Shown here piece after piece: positions 14,847-23,331 of a DNA stretch of 31,396 bases. The stretch is from Methanodesulfokora sp964525965 (GTDB taxonomy: Archaea; Korarchaeota; Korarchaeia; Korarchaeales; Korarchaeaceae), in NCBI GenBank assembly GCA_964525965.1, contig CAZGKA010000118.1, forward strand, positions 1 to 31,396, given 5' to 3'. Positions within the stretch are counted from its first letter, which is position 1. Each line of letters starts with the position of its first letter. Under the pieces are notes generated by a model. It did not search any database. It had not been told where the DNA came from and worked only from the letters and a program-made list of their open reading frames with translations. A program made the position numbers and the translations under genes.

Positions 14847-14883
14847 CTGAAACACCTCACCAAATTACGTAGCTCGATCACCC

Positions 14884-14891
14884 TTTTAAAC
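14884..14891 (-). promoter_or_regulatory. Promoter of EF-1A/S10
   Basis: On the minus strand GTTTAAAA lies about 40 bases before the EF-1A ATG, giving a short leader that includes GAGGTG. Confidence 0.55.
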
Positions 14892-14920
14892 TATTGGCCT
14901 GCTGTCAGTTCTTTAAGTGG

Positions 14921-14941
14921 AGGGAAATATAAAACTTCCCT
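14921..14941 (+). promoter_or_regulatory. Inverted repeat with TATA-like loop
   Basis: AGGGAA and TTCCCT form a perfect 6-bp inverted repeat around ATATAAAAC, in the EF-1A/membrane-protein intergenic space. It might be an operator or a promoter for an unseen RNA. The rest of 14942-15020 is AT-rich and I see no gene in it. Confidence 0.3.
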
Positions 14942-15028
14942 CGAAGGATTCAGAGCGAGAGTCAAAGATGGATTTGTATAAATTAAAATTATGATTTTTA
15001 AGGTCAATTATCCAAAATCTCAGGGATA

Positions 15029-15038
15029 CTTTTTAAAC
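15029..15038 (+). promoter_or_regulatory. Promoter of the small membrane protein gene
   Basis: CTTTTTAAAC lies 24 bases before the GTG at 15062, so the start of transcription should coincide with the start codon (a leaderless mRNA). Confidence 0.55.
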
Positions 15039-15061
15039 GGGTTCGCGAGTACCTCTCCAGG

Positions 15062-15517
15062 GTGTTTCACACGGCCAATGAAAACAGAATTACAGAAGGT
15101 TTACTTGAAATGCAGAAGCTGATAGGGGGAGTCGCTCTCGTACCAGCCACTCTCCTTGTAATCTCTTCTTTCAGGATATCGTTTGTAAACATCCCCTACG
15201 AGAAATACCCCCTGGGCACCTTTCTCACAATGACCGCGGCGTTGGCGCTCTTCTTCTTCTGTGAATCACAGGCCAAGAAGATGATGCTTTCCGAGTACGT
15301 GCGGGAAGTCTTTCATTACTTCAAGAGAGGAGTTCTGATGGCCGGTATAGGCATACCTCTCGCCGGTATGTTCTCTCCCGTGGCTAAGACATCTGTGGAA
15401 AACCTCTTCCTTTACATGCCATATATCCTGATATCCTACGTCCTGATGTGGTCCACTTGGAAGAGACTACAGCTAAAAATAGAAAGAATAGGGGAGACTA
15501 TGAGACGTAATCCCTAA
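15062..15517 (+). CDS. Small four-helix membrane protein, unknown function
   Basis: I do not recognise this 151-residue protein. It has four likely membrane helices, near residues 19-36 (LIGGVALVPATLLVISSF), 51-67, 90-106 and 112-131. It has a short charged N-terminus and a basic C-terminal tail (KRLQLKIERIGETMRR). A conserved-looking loop rich in Lys and Arg lies between helices 2 and 3. The GTG at 15062 is chosen from the promoter position; an ATG at 15110 would shorten it by 16 residues. It stands alone on the plus strand between EF-1A and the glycolytic cluster, and its end overlaps the convergent phosphohexomutase by 20 bases. Confidence 0.7.
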   Translation: MFHTANENRITEGLLEMQKLIGGVALVPATLLVISSFRISFVNIPYEKYPLGTFLTMTAALALFFFCESQAKKMMLSEYVREVFHYFKRGVLMAGIGIPLAGMFSPVAKTSVENLFLYMPYILISYVLMWSTWKRLQLKIERIGETMRRNP

Positions 15518-16853
15518 CGATCTTCACGAATTTGTTGAACAGCTTCTCAGCTGTCGATTTATCCTTTGCCTCAACAACTATCCTGATCTTGGGTTCTGTG
15601 CGAGAGGGCCTGACCAGCACCCAGAAGTCCTCGGAATCAAGCCGAATTCCATCCAGCTCACTGACTCCCACGATGCTCATCTCCTTGGATAATCTGAGAA
15701 GCGTCTCTCTTAACGTACCCCAGTTCACCTCGCCAGAGACGCTCCCTCTCATCGTGACATACTGTGGAAGCTCTGCTATAAGCTCGCTCAATCTCTTGCC
15801 CTCCTTAGCGAGTCGTTCCAATATCATAGCAGCTGCTAGAGGACCATCTCTTCCGTAATGAAGCTCCGGGTAAATAACTCCGCCGCAGCTGCCCTCTCCT
15901 CCCACATCCGCGGACAGCTCCAACATCTTCCTAGCGACATATACTTCTCCTACGGGAACGCGAACAATTTTGCCGCCGTATTTCTCTGCTAGATCGTCGA
16001 ACATCCTTGAGGAAGCTATATTAACGACGAGAGTTCCTCCTCTCCTTTCCTTCAAGACTTTTTCCACGACCAGAGCCAAAGTCACATCCTCCGGCACAAC
16101 TTCTCCTTTCTCAGTGACTAGGGCAAGTCTATCGGCGTCGGTGTCGTGCGCAAAACCCACATCTGCGTTTATGGCCCTGACCAAGTTGGCCAGATCTCCC
16201 AGCGCGTCTGGTCGAGGCTCCAGTTCTCTACAGAAAATTCCGGGCACCGAGTTCAAAGTGGTCAATTCGACTTTCATCTCCCTGAGAAGATAGGGAGTCA
16301 CGATCGAACCAGCACCTCCGTTAGGATCTAATACGACCTTGAGTCCGGCTTCTCTCACAGCATCGACGTCCACCAATGACAGAATGGCTGCTATGTAATC
16401 CCCTATGACATCGGTCTCTGCCTCGTCCCCTACCTCATTCCAAGAAACACAGCCGAATTTTCCGTTCAGGTAGTCCTCCTTGATCCTCTTAGAATCTTCA
16501 GGGCTTATCAGAATTCCCCTCTCTCCGAGAAGTTTTAGGGCATTCCATTCAGGCGGGTTGTGAGAGGCGGAGACTATAACTCCGCCATCAGCGCCGAGAA
16601 AATCCACCGCCCACTCTATAGTCGGGGTAGGAGCAATCCCTACATTTATGACATTTACTCCAGCAGATAGCAACCCTGCAGAAGCTGCTTTTGAGACAAG
16701 GGGGCTACTGCTCCTGGTGTCCCTTCCAAGAACTACTGTCGACCCTTCTCCAAGCAGTCTTCCAAACGAGTTCGTTATCGTGAGCACATCTAAAGTTGTA
16801 AGGTCTTTCCCGAAGATGCCTCTTATTCCTAGAGGCGTGAACACGAGTCCCAA
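15498..16853 (-). CDS. Phosphohexomutase (GlmM/PMM-like)
   Basis: Alpha-D-phosphohexomutase of the archaeal GlmM/phosphomannomutase type. It has the catalytic serine in IVSASHNPPEW, the metal loop DTDADR, the sugar loop GGEGSCGGVIYPELHYGRDGP and the phosphate loop RPSRTEPKIRI. The GGEGxxGG loop and DxDADR are most like phosphoglucosamine mutases, but phosphomannose cannot be excluded. I take the TTG at 16853 as start: it lies 13 bases after the gap stop, has GGTGAGG just upstream, and gives MGLVFTPLGIRGIFG. GTG at 16844 is an alternative. That makes 451 residues. It is the third gene of the pgk-gap run. Confidence 0.88.
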   Translation of the reverse strand: MGLVFTPLGIRGIFGKDLTTLDVLTITNSFGRLLGEGSTVVLGRDTRSSSPLVSKAASAGLLSAGVNVINVGIAPTPTIEWAVDFLGADGGVIVSASHNPPEWNALKLLGERGILISPEDSKRIKEDYLNGKFGCVSWNEVGDEAETDVIGDYIAAILSLVDVDAVREAGLKVVLDPNGGAGSIVTPYLLREMKVELTTLNSVPGIFCRELEPRPDALGDLANLVRAINADVGFAHDTDADRLALVTEKGEVVPEDVTLALVVEKVLKERRGGTLVVNIASSRMFDDLAEKYGGKIVRVPVGEVYVARKMLELSADVGGEGSCGGVIYPELHYGRDGPLAAAMILERLAKEGKRLSELIAELPQYVTMRGSVSGEVNWGTLRETLLRLSKEMSIVGVSELDGIRLDSEDFWVLVRPSRTEPKIRIVVEAKDKSTAEKLFNKFVKIVRDYVS

Positions 16854-16866
16854 GAGACCCTCACCC

Positions 16867-17892
16867 TTATAATATGCCCTTTCTGATGCCAAGTCTAATG
16901 TCCGTGGTGTTCATCGAGCTCTCCGCATCCACATCAGTGCACATGGCCCTGATCACGTCCACGTTTTCTGGGACAACTATGGCTTCTTGGTGGATCGCTT
17001 GAGCGAGGTAGACCCACTCTCCATCGCAGTATATTGAGTCCAACCACACTATGTTCTCGTATATGTTGTTGAAAGGCCTTCCGAGGTGCCTGCTGAGCTC
17101 AAAGACGTCAGATGTGCGTCTCATCCCGAGATTCTCCGGAACCAGCAGTACTCTTCTCTCCCCCGCCAGGATATCCACCACATCTTCCCTAGGGATCGCC
17201 TTGCTCAGCTTTATCAACAGCATATGCACATGGGCATGGGTGACGGGAGTCTTCACAGCAGCAGTGAAGATGCTTAAATCCTTGAGAACAGTTTTTACAT
17301 CCTCTCCGTGGTGAGACGGTGGCCTTACAGGATTGAGCTCCATACAGTCCAAAGGGCCTCCTTTTTTATCAGCTGGATCAGCAGCTCTTCTAGCTAAGAA
17401 AGCGAAGACCCTCTCGACACCCACCTCTCGTTTCAGTCCCCAAATACATCTCACCAATCCAGTGGTGTTACAGGACGGAACCCTAACCACCATCTTGCCT
17501 CGGGCCTCGTAGTAGTTGACTTGAGGTACGACTGTGGACTCGACAACGTCCTTTTTCTCTCCTCCCTGGAGTATAGCCTTTCTGCCTGCCTTCTTGTATA
17601 ACTCGAGATTCTTTGACCCAACTCCTCCTGGGGTAGCATCGATCACTATGTCCGAGGAGTCTATCAGATCTTTTACTGTGCCGGATATCTTTAGACCAAG
17701 CTCTTCCCATTTATCTATGGACTTTTCCGGTACGAAGAGGTTTATCCCTTGCTCCAGAGCAAGCTTAGCCTTGTAGTCCGGGGTGATCTTGACCACGCCC
17801 ATCAGCTTCATGTCGGGCTGCCGAAGGACAGCATCAGCGACCCTGCGCCCTATCGTTCCGAAACCAACTATTCCAACCCTAACGACGGACAA
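16867..17892 (-). CDS. gap: Glyceraldehyde-3-phosphate dehydrogenase, archaeal type
   Basis: Phosphorylating NAD(P)-dependent GAPDH of the archaeal class, acting mainly in gluconeogenesis in many archaea. The Rossmann motif GFGTIGRR is at about 10-17 and the catalytic cysteine is C141 in VPSCNTTG. A histidine likely to assist is in the THAHVHM segment. It has 341 residues. The TTG at 17892 overlaps the 3' end of pgk by 14 bases with GAGG just upstream. The order pgk-gap-phosphohexomutase suggests a sugar-phosphate operon. Confidence 0.96.
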   Translation of the reverse strand: MSVVRVGIVGFGTIGRRVADAVLRQPDMKLMGVVKITPDYKAKLALEQGINLFVPEKSIDKWEELGLKISGTVKDLIDSSDIVIDATPGGVGSKNLELYKKAGRKAILQGGEKKDVVESTVVPQVNYYEARGKMVVRVPSCNTTGLVRCIWGLKREVGVERVFAFLARRAADPADKKGGPLDCMELNPVRPPSHHGEDVKTVLKDLSIFTAAVKTPVTHAHVHMLLIKLSKAIPREDVVDILAGERRVLLVPENLGMRRTSDVFELSRHLGRPFNNIYENIVWLDSIYCDGEWVYLAQAIHQEAIVVPENVDVIRAMCTDVDAESSMNTTDIRLGIRKGIL

Positions 17893-19096
17893 GCCTCTGT
17901 CCCTCCCTCAGCGCCTTTATGGCAGGGAGAGGAAGCCCCGCCAAGCTGTATAATATTGCTCCTCCAGCTGTGTAAACCCTGCTGTTCCTTTCTAGACCGA
18001 GAGATCTTGCAGCAGAGCTTAAATGACCTCCACAAAAGACGAATTCACCGGAGGAGCGTTCTGCCATCTTTATGAGCTCTAGAGTGCCTTTTCTAAACTC
18101 TGGATCCTCAAAAACACCCATAGGTCCGTTCGCTATGATAAGATCGGATTCCTCTAACTTTTCCTTGTAGATCTCCAGGGTTCCCGGTCCTATATCAACG
18201 ATCTCGGCATCATCCGGCACTCCGTAAACGGGCACGACTCTCCTGTCTCCATTCCTAACGACGATGAAGTCCACAGGATAGTATATTCGCCCTCTGAACT
18301 CTTCTAGCACCTCCTTAGCTGCCGGCACAAGTATATCGAGGTCCTTTATGTAATCGAGCGTCGTTCCTATCCTATTTCCTGCAGCGTAAGCTAGCAACGC
18401 GCCCACCAGTCCTCCAGTCAGAACAACTTCCGCTCTACGATTCCTCAGGGAGTGGATGGCGACCTTGAGCTTATCCTCAACCTTGGATCCACCCAATAAG
18501 AAGGTTCTTCTCCCTGGTATAGAGTCAATTTCGGCCATCTCTCTGATCATGCGTTCCATGAGCCTTCCAGCCGCGGATGGCATCAGATAGGGAAAGGCCA
18601 CCAGCGAAGGGTGTCCTCGATGAGCTGTTTGGAAAGCATCGTTAACGTAGACATCAAAAAGCGGAGAAAGCCTCCTGACCAAATTGGTCTTAAGAAGCTT
18701 TGGCAGCGGGAGCTCTATGTTCTCTTCAGCAGCAAACCGGAGGTTCTCCAGCATAATCACCTCTCCCGATCTCAGAGCCTTTATTCTCTCTTGGACTCTC
18801 TTTGATAGGACTTCATCCACATGCTCCACTTCCACTCCGAGAAACTCCGAGAGATAACGAGCGTGCTGCTCTGTTGAAAGGAAATCATAACCCCCTGGTC
18901 TTCCTTGGTGAGTTCCTATTACTAGAGATGCTCCCTTATCCAGTAGCTCCTTTATTGTGGGTACAGCATCCTTTATCTTTGCCGGATCAGAAATTCTTCC
19001 CTCCCTGTCGACGGGCACATTGAAGTCAACTCTCAGGAATACTCTTTTTTCCTCGAGAGCAAGGTCATCGATGGTCGCTAGATCTTTCAGGGGCAT
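17879..19096 (-). CDS. pgk: Phosphoglycerate kinase
   Basis: Transfers phosphate between 1,3-bisphosphoglycerate and ADP. Motifs are RVDFNVPVD (about 22-30), the RxGHQGRPGG-like region (IGTHQGRPGG), ENLRF, the aspartate/arginine site YVNDAFQTAHRGHPS, and the C-terminal GGG-containing nucleotide site (VFCGGHLSSAA). It has 405 residues, usual for archaea. ATG start at 19096. It is the first gene of the cluster; the 53 bases upstream contain only AT-rich sequence before the methyltransferase gene. Confidence 0.97.
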   Translation of the reverse strand: MPLKDLATIDDLALEEKRVFLRVDFNVPVDREGRISDPAKIKDAVPTIKELLDKGASLVIGTHQGRPGGYDFLSTEQHARYLSEFLGVEVEHVDEVLSKRVQERIKALRSGEVIMLENLRFAAEENIELPLPKLLKTNLVRRLSPLFDVYVNDAFQTAHRGHPSLVAFPYLMPSAAGRLMERMIREMAEIDSIPGRRTFLLGGSKVEDKLKVAIHSLRNRRAEVVLTGGLVGALLAYAAGNRIGTTLDYIKDLDILVPAAKEVLEEFRGRIYYPVDFIVVRNGDRRVVPVYGVPDDAEIVDIGPGTLEIYKEKLEESDLIIANGPMGVFEDPEFRKGTLELIKMAERSSGEFVFCGGHLSSAARSLGLERNSRVYTAGGAILYSLAGLPLPAIKALREGQRLVRR

Positions 19097-19149
19097 ACCT
19101 CATCCGCTCCATCTGCTCTCTTGAAGCTAAAAATTTGTACTTTATAGAA

Positions 19150-19752
19150 CTAAATTGACCTCCTAGCCACCCAAACGAGCAGCCTATCGAAACAAATCTT
19201 CCTCTCCTTCAATATCTCCCCCCTAAATCCTTGAGATGAAAGCAGCGCCTCAGTTTCAGCAACACCATTTCTTTCAGTCTGCAGAAAGATTATGCGGCCC
19301 TCGTCTCGAACGGCTGCCTTGGCCTGAAGCAAAAACCTATCCAGGATCTCCCTTCCCCTGCGTCCACCGCACCATGAGTAAGCTAGCAGATCATTTTTTC
19401 GAGGGGATTCCGGAAGGTATGGAGGGTTGAACACCGCTAAATCGAGTTTAACCCTCAGCGATGAGATTACATCAGAACATACCGCCAAGACCTTGTCCCC
19501 CACTCCGTTCAGAGAGGCGCTTTCACGGAGGGCTAGCAAGGCGTCAGGATTAACGTCCGTCCCAATAACCCTCTCAAACGATCTAGCGAGATAAATGCTC
19601 AAGATTCCAGATCCACATCCTACGTCTGCGGCCAGCTTACCTTCAGGAGATAGCTCCTCCAGCGCCTCTAGCAGGAGCTCTGTGTCCTCTGCTGGTTCAT
19701 ACACCGTTTCCGGAAGGACCAATTTGATTCCATGAAACACGGTTCTTCTCAA
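19150..19752 (-). CDS. HemK/Mtq2-like protein glutamine methyltransferase
   Basis: SAM-dependent methyltransferase of the HemK family, probably acting on the GGQ glutamine of the release factor aRF1. It has the SAM-binding motif VGCGSGILSIYLA, an acidic ribose-binding residue (IGTDVNPDAL) and the catalytic NPPY motif in VFNPPYLP. Length is 200 residues, as in eukaryotic Mtq2. Start TTG overlaps the ksgA stop as TTGA (19749-19752). Pairing with ksgA suggests co-expression of two translation-apparatus modifying enzymes. Substrate is inferred from family, not shown. Confidence 0.88.
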   Translation of the reverse strand: MRRTVFHGIKLVLPETVYEPAEDTELLLEALEELSPEGKLAADVGCGSGILSIYLARSFERVIGTDVNPDALLALRESASLNGVGDKVLAVCSDVISSLRVKLDLAVFNPPYLPESPRKNDLLAYSWCGGRRGREILDRFLLQAKAAVRDEGRIIFLQTERNGVAETEALLSSQGFRGEILKERKICFDRLLVWVARRSI

Positions 19753-20459
19753 GATTTCTCCCCCAGAATCTCGATGAAATCCTCGGGAGTCAACTCGATA
19801 GCTCTCCGTTCTTCGAACAGGGTTCCTCCAACTATTTTTGCCAAGGCTGAGTTCTTTAACTTCTTCCTCCTAGAGAGAAAAGCCGCCCTAACGAGCCTTA
19901 CGAACCTTTCGGAGGCGCATCTCTTCTGAACTAGGGAGATCACCAGGGAATCCACCCTGGGAGGTGGATCGAAGCACTCCTTGGGCACAAAAGAGACGAC
20001 ATCTATCTGGAAACATGCCTGAGAGATCACGGAGAGCCACCCATACTTACGGGTTCTAGGTCTAGCGAGCATTTTACCTACGTACTCCCTCTGCAGGACG
20101 AGCACCGCCTTCTCAAATCTGGACATGACAAGCCTCTCAATGAGCTTGCTCGAAATGTAATAGGGTGGTGAAGACACTATCTTATCAAATTTATCGGACG
20201 GAAGTACCTCGAGTAAATCCCTGCACAGGATCACGACGTTCTCGTGTTCGAGCTCCTGTTTCAGCTTGCGACACAGATACTTATCAATCTCTACAACATA
20301 TAGAAGTTTGGGTCCTCTTTTCAGGATCTCCTTGGAAAGAGCTCCCCTTCCCGCTCCCAAGTCGACGACGACATCTCGATCGCGAATATCTGCTGCATCA
20401 CATATGATGGATATATGTTTGGGGGATTTAAGGAAATGTTGACCCATCTTGGTCCTCAA
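19749..20459 (-). CDS. ksgA: KsgA/Dim1-family rRNA dimethyltransferase with altered motif
   Basis: Family that dimethylates two adjacent adenosines at the 3' end of 16S rRNA and acts in 30S assembly. Motifs present are GQHFL (6-10), the SAM loop DLGAGRGALSKEIL, VVEIDKYL, and FDPPPRVDS. The catalytic motif IV, normally NLPY or NIPY, reads SPPY at residues 97-100 (IVSSPPYYISS), losing the asparagine that positions the target amine. Length 236 residues. Start TTG at 20459 or ATG at 20447. The TTGA overlap couples it to the downstream methyltransferase. Confidence 0.9.
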   Translation of the reverse strand: MRTKMGQHFLKSPKHISIICDAADIRDRDVVVDLGAGRGALSKEILKRGPKLLYVVEIDKYLCRKLKQELEHENVVILCRDLLEVLPSDKFDKIVSSPPYYISSKLIERLVMSRFEKAVLVLQREYVGKMLARPRTRKYGWLSVISQACFQIDVVSFVPKECFDPPPRVDSLVISLVQKRCASERFVRLVRAAFLSRRKKLKNSALAKIVGGTLFEERRAIELTPEDFIEILGEKS

Positions 20460-20489
20460 GCAACTCCAGTTCCATGTGGTGCCGATAAC

Positions 20490-20498
20490 AAATTTAAA
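20490..20498 (+). promoter_or_regulatory. Promoter region of rtcB with hairpin
   Basis: AAATTTAAA lies 34-42 bases before the rtcB ATG. Just behind it, AGGAGT (20498-20503) and ACTCCT (20513-20518) form a 6-bp stem with a 9-base loop at the predicted transcription start; this may be an operator or leader structure. Confidence 0.5.
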
Positions 20499-20532
20499 GG
20501 AGTGGCCAGAGGACTCCTCCTAGGATAGAACC

Positions 20533-21984
20533 ATGAGCGTCATGAATCTCCTGAGGAGAATTGATGAAGTAAGGTGGATGCTTCCTCAGAATTACAAGCC
20601 TGGGATGAGGGTTCCCGGCATGGTTATAGCCTCTGAGAAGCTTCTGTCGATGATAGAGAGGGACTCCATAGAGCAGCTTGCTAACGTCGCCACACTTCCA
20701 GGCATATACAAGTATGCAATAGCGATGCCTGACATACACACCGGGTATGGCTTCCCGATAGGAGGTGTCGCAGCTTTCGACTACTATGAGGGAATAATAA
20801 GCCCTGGAGGAGTGGGGTTTGACATAAACTGTGGTGTTAGGCTGATAAGAACCGATCTTTCAGAGAAAGAGGTTCGACCCGTGCTCAAGGACTTGGTGAA
20901 CACCCTCTTCAGAAACGTTCCATCGGGCTTGGGCAGTAGGGGGCGTCTAAGACTGTCCTTCCAACAGCTGGACGAGGTGATAGTTGAAGGGGCCAGGTGG
21001 GCTGTTGAACAGGGATACGGCTGGGAGGAGGACCTGAGCCACTGTGAGGAAAACGGTGGTATGGAGGGCGCGGATCCCTCATGCATAAGCAATAAAGCTA
21101 AGTCGAGAGGAGCTCCTCAACTGGGAACACTGGGCAGCGGAAACCACTTCTTGGAGGTTCAGCGGGTCGATAAGATCTACGATGAGGAGGTGGCGAGAAA
21201 GCTGGGCATCACCCACGAGGGCCAGATAACTGTGATGATACACACAGGGAGCAGGGGCTTCGGGCATCAAGTAGCCTCGGACTACTTGGACGTGATGATG
21301 AGGAACATAAGCCAGCTCAGGATAAGGCTTGTGGACAGGCAGCTCATATTCGCCTACGCAGGATCCAATCTGGCCGACAGGTACTTCAGGGCGATGAGGG
21401 GTGCCGCTAACTACGCTTGGGCCAATAGGCAGATAATAACGCAGTGGGTCAGAGAATCCTTCGCTCAGGTGTTCGGAAGAACGCCCGAAGATCTCGGAAT
21501 GCGTCTCGTGTATGACGTGGCCCACAACATAGCGAAGGTGGAGACCCACGAGGTCGACGGTAAGAATGTTAAGGTGTTCGTTCACAGAAAAGGGGCCACT
21601 AGGGCATTTCCTCCGGGACATCCGGACATTCCACCGGACTATCGTGATGTAGGTCAACCCGTCCTGATACCTGGATCTGAGGGCACCGCTTCTTACGTCA
21701 TGGTGGGCACGGAGAGGTCCATGAAAGAAACTTTTGGATCCAGTGCTCATGGGGCCGGGAGAGTCATGAGCCGAGCGAAGGCGAAGCGAATGTTTAGAGG
21801 CACTGAAATAGTCGCCTCCTTGGAGAGGAGGGGAATAATAGTGAAACCCGCATCGTTCGCTGTCGCTGCTGAGGAGGCCCCTGGAGCCTACAAGAATGTG
21901 GATGAGGTGGCTCTCTCCACTCACAGAGCCGGCATAGCTAAGCTCGTGGTCAGGATGACACCCATAGGGGTCGTTAAAGGTTAA
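20533..21984 (+). CDS. rtcB: tRNA-splicing ligase RtcB
   Basis: GTP- and manganese-dependent RNA ligase that joins 2',3'-cyclic phosphate and 5'-OH ends, as in tRNA exons after intron removal. The metal ligands include DINC (D97, C100), H in GSGNHFLEV and in IHTGSRGFGHQ, and the guanylylated histidine is in SSAHGAGR near residue 406. The phosphate loop HRKGATRAFPPGH is intact. It has 483 residues and no intein. ATG start. The tRNA-Ser insertion in this window is a likely natural substrate type. It is followed by an FKBP gene on the same strand. Confidence 0.97.
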   Translation: MSVMNLLRRIDEVRWMLPQNYKPGMRVPGMVIASEKLLSMIERDSIEQLANVATLPGIYKYAIAMPDIHTGYGFPIGGVAAFDYYEGIISPGGVGFDINCGVRLIRTDLSEKEVRPVLKDLVNTLFRNVPSGLGSRGRLRLSFQQLDEVIVEGARWAVEQGYGWEEDLSHCEENGGMEGADPSCISNKAKSRGAPQLGTLGSGNHFLEVQRVDKIYDEEVARKLGITHEGQITVMIHTGSRGFGHQVASDYLDVMMRNISQLRIRLVDRQLIFAYAGSNLADRYFRAMRGAANYAWANRQIITQWVRESFAQVFGRTPEDLGMRLVYDVAHNIAKVETHEVDGKNVKVFVHRKGATRAFPPGHPDIPPDYRDVGQPVLIPGSEGTASYVMVGTERSMKETFGSSAHGAGRVMSRAKAKRMFRGTEIVASLERRGIIVKPASFAVAAEEAPGAYKNVDEVALSTHRAGIAKLVVRMTPIGVVKG

Positions 21985-22016
21985 AAAATGCTTAATACTC
22001 TGCCTCAAGAGGGGTG

Positions 22017-22736
22017 ATGGTTCTGAGTGCTGAATCATCCGACGCTGGCTACGACGAAGTAGCTTGGATAAACCTGACCATAAGGGATGCCGAGACAGGA
22101 GAGCTTTTGGACACCACTGTGGAAGAAATCGCTAAGAAGGAAGGAAAGTATTCCGAAGAGGATCTTTACCTCCCAATCTTGGTGATAGCTGGTGAGGGCG
22201 CGGTCTTCAAGAAGATTGAGGACTTTGTCAGGAGCTCAAAGGAGGGCGACAGAGCTACCTTAGAACTGGAGCCTGAGGAGGCTTTTGGAGAACATGATCC
22301 TAAGAAGATAAAGGTATTTTCGATAAAGAGGTTGGAGAGAGACGGTATAAGGGATGTCAAGAAGGGAGATTATGTGAAGATAAATAGGGAGATCGGCAAG
22401 GTCATATCAGTCGATGGAGGGAGAGTTAGAATAGACTTTAATCATCCCATGGCTGGCAAGAGGCTAAAGGTGGAAGTCGAGATACTAAGCAGGCCTAAGA
22501 CAAGGGAGGAGCTGATAAAGTCCCTCGTGATAAGCCGGTTCGAGATACCTCTGGACTCGGATGTGGATGTGGAAATCCTTGACGGCTCCGTGAGGATAAG
22601 GATTCCACCCGTAGCCTATACAAAGAGGGATGCTTTCTCTAGAAAGCTCAAGGTGGTCTCCGACCTGATGAAGAGGATGGAGGGCATCGAAAGAGTTTCA
22701 TTCATAGAGGAGTACGAAATACCAGAAAGATCCTAG
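22017..22736 (+). CDS. FKBP-type prolyl isomerase, long archaeal form
   Basis: Peptidyl-prolyl cis-trans isomerase and likely folding chaperone of the SlyD-like archaeal FKBP group. The core has an FKBP domain split by an insert-in-flap domain (roughly residues 80-150). Markers are LPILVIAGEGAVFKKIED, LELEPEEAFGEHDPKKI and DFNHPMAGKRLKVEVEIL. A C-terminal domain of about 80 residues (VDVEILDGSVRIRIPPVAYTK onward) is found in long archaeal forms. It has 239 residues. ATG at 22017; GTG at 22014 also possible. GTTAAAAAAT about 30 bases upstream suggests a leaderless or very short leader. Confidence 0.92.
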   Translation: MVLSAESSDAGYDEVAWINLTIRDAETGELLDTTVEEIAKKEGKYSEEDLYLPILVIAGEGAVFKKIEDFVRSSKEGDRATLELEPEEAFGEHDPKKIKVFSIKRLERDGIRDVKKGDYVKINREIGKVISVDGGRVRIDFNHPMAGKRLKVEVEILSRPKTREELIKSLVISRFEIPLDSDVDVEILDGSVRIRIPPVAYTKRDAFSRKLKVVSDLMKRMEGIERVSFIEEYEIPERS

Positions 22737-22737
22737 C

Positions 22738-23187
22738 TCAGGTTTCCTTCACCTTAACTCTACAGGAGACTCTTTTTTCATCGAAGTGTTCACATGGGGG
22801 AACCTCCTCCAGAAGCTCCTCTATCTTTATTCTGTCTCCTGGGATCACTCCGACAGGGAAGCAGGCTGAGTAGTACTTGCATGTCAGAGAACTACATCTC
22901 CACGGTCTGTTGTATATTATCGTTGCTCCTCTGACCGCTATCTTGGCGGGGATCGCTACCTCTAGATCACTCACAACAACTTTCGCAGGAACCATTAATC
23001 CATGGATCGGGCACTCTAATTCCTTATCCTTAACATCCTTGATTAGATAGACACGCCCCGGGACTAAACCCTCAACACAGGCTGCTCTATACTTACATTC
23101 AAAACATCTACTTGAGTATTCCACGAACTGAAACTTTTCCCCGGCCCTCGCTAGGTACTTAGGCACTAGAACGAACCTTCCCTCCAT
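22738..23187 (-). CDS. UPF0179 family protein
   Basis: Conserved archaeal protein of unknown function, 149 residues. Two cysteine clusters are visible: CFECKYRAAC in the first third and CSSLTCKYYSAC near the end, plus CEHFDEKRVSC. They could bind zinc or an iron-sulfur centre. The hallmark is FxFVEYSSRCFECKYRAACVEGLVPGRVYLI. The ATG at 23187 is chosen because GAGGTG lies six bases before it. It converges with the FKBP gene, one base apart, and is divergent from the proteasome gene. Confidence 0.82.
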   Translation of the reverse strand: MEGRFVLVPKYLARAGEKFQFVEYSSRCFECKYRAACVEGLVPGRVYLIKDVKDKELECPIHGLMVPAKVVVSDLEVAIPAKIAVRGATIIYNRPWRCSSLTCKYYSACFPVGVIPGDRIKIEELLEEVPPCEHFDEKRVSCRVKVKET

Positions 23188-23228
23188 CACTGGCACCTCA
23201 GAGAGTCTAGGATCATGAGGTGTCTATG

Positions 23229-23238
23229 TTTTTATATT
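23229..23238 (+). promoter_or_regulatory. Promoter of psmB-fttA
   Basis: TTTTTATATT would start transcription near 23260, giving a leader of about 70 bases before the psmB ATG. Confidence 0.55.
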
Positions 23239-23312
23239 TGCTCGATCCTCTTACTGAAAGGAGAGGTTTGCTTCAGTTGTTGGAAGAGAGCTGATTCACC
23301 ACTCTCTCTTCA

Positions 23313-23330
23313 GGAGGTAGGTGTTCCTCC
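23313..23330 (+). promoter_or_regulatory. Hairpin enclosing the psmB ribosome-binding site
   Basis: GGAGG (23313-23317) can pair with CCTCC (23326-23330) across an 8-base loop, immediately before the ATG at 23332. Unfolded, the ribosome-binding site is 14 bases from the start, longer than usual, and no other in-frame start lies closer. Folding would hide it. Confidence 0.4.
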
Positions 23331-23331
23331 C

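Noticed and set aside
21079..22038. A 319-codon open frame on the minus strand opposite rtcB
   Set aside because: It lies fully antisense to a complete, well-conserved RtcB and has no recognisable domain; it arises from the codon bias of rtcB.
23215..23331. A 39-residue N-terminal extension of PsmB
   Set aside because: It would run over the TATA element at 23229-23238, and the normal propeptide starts at MQVYNPPD.
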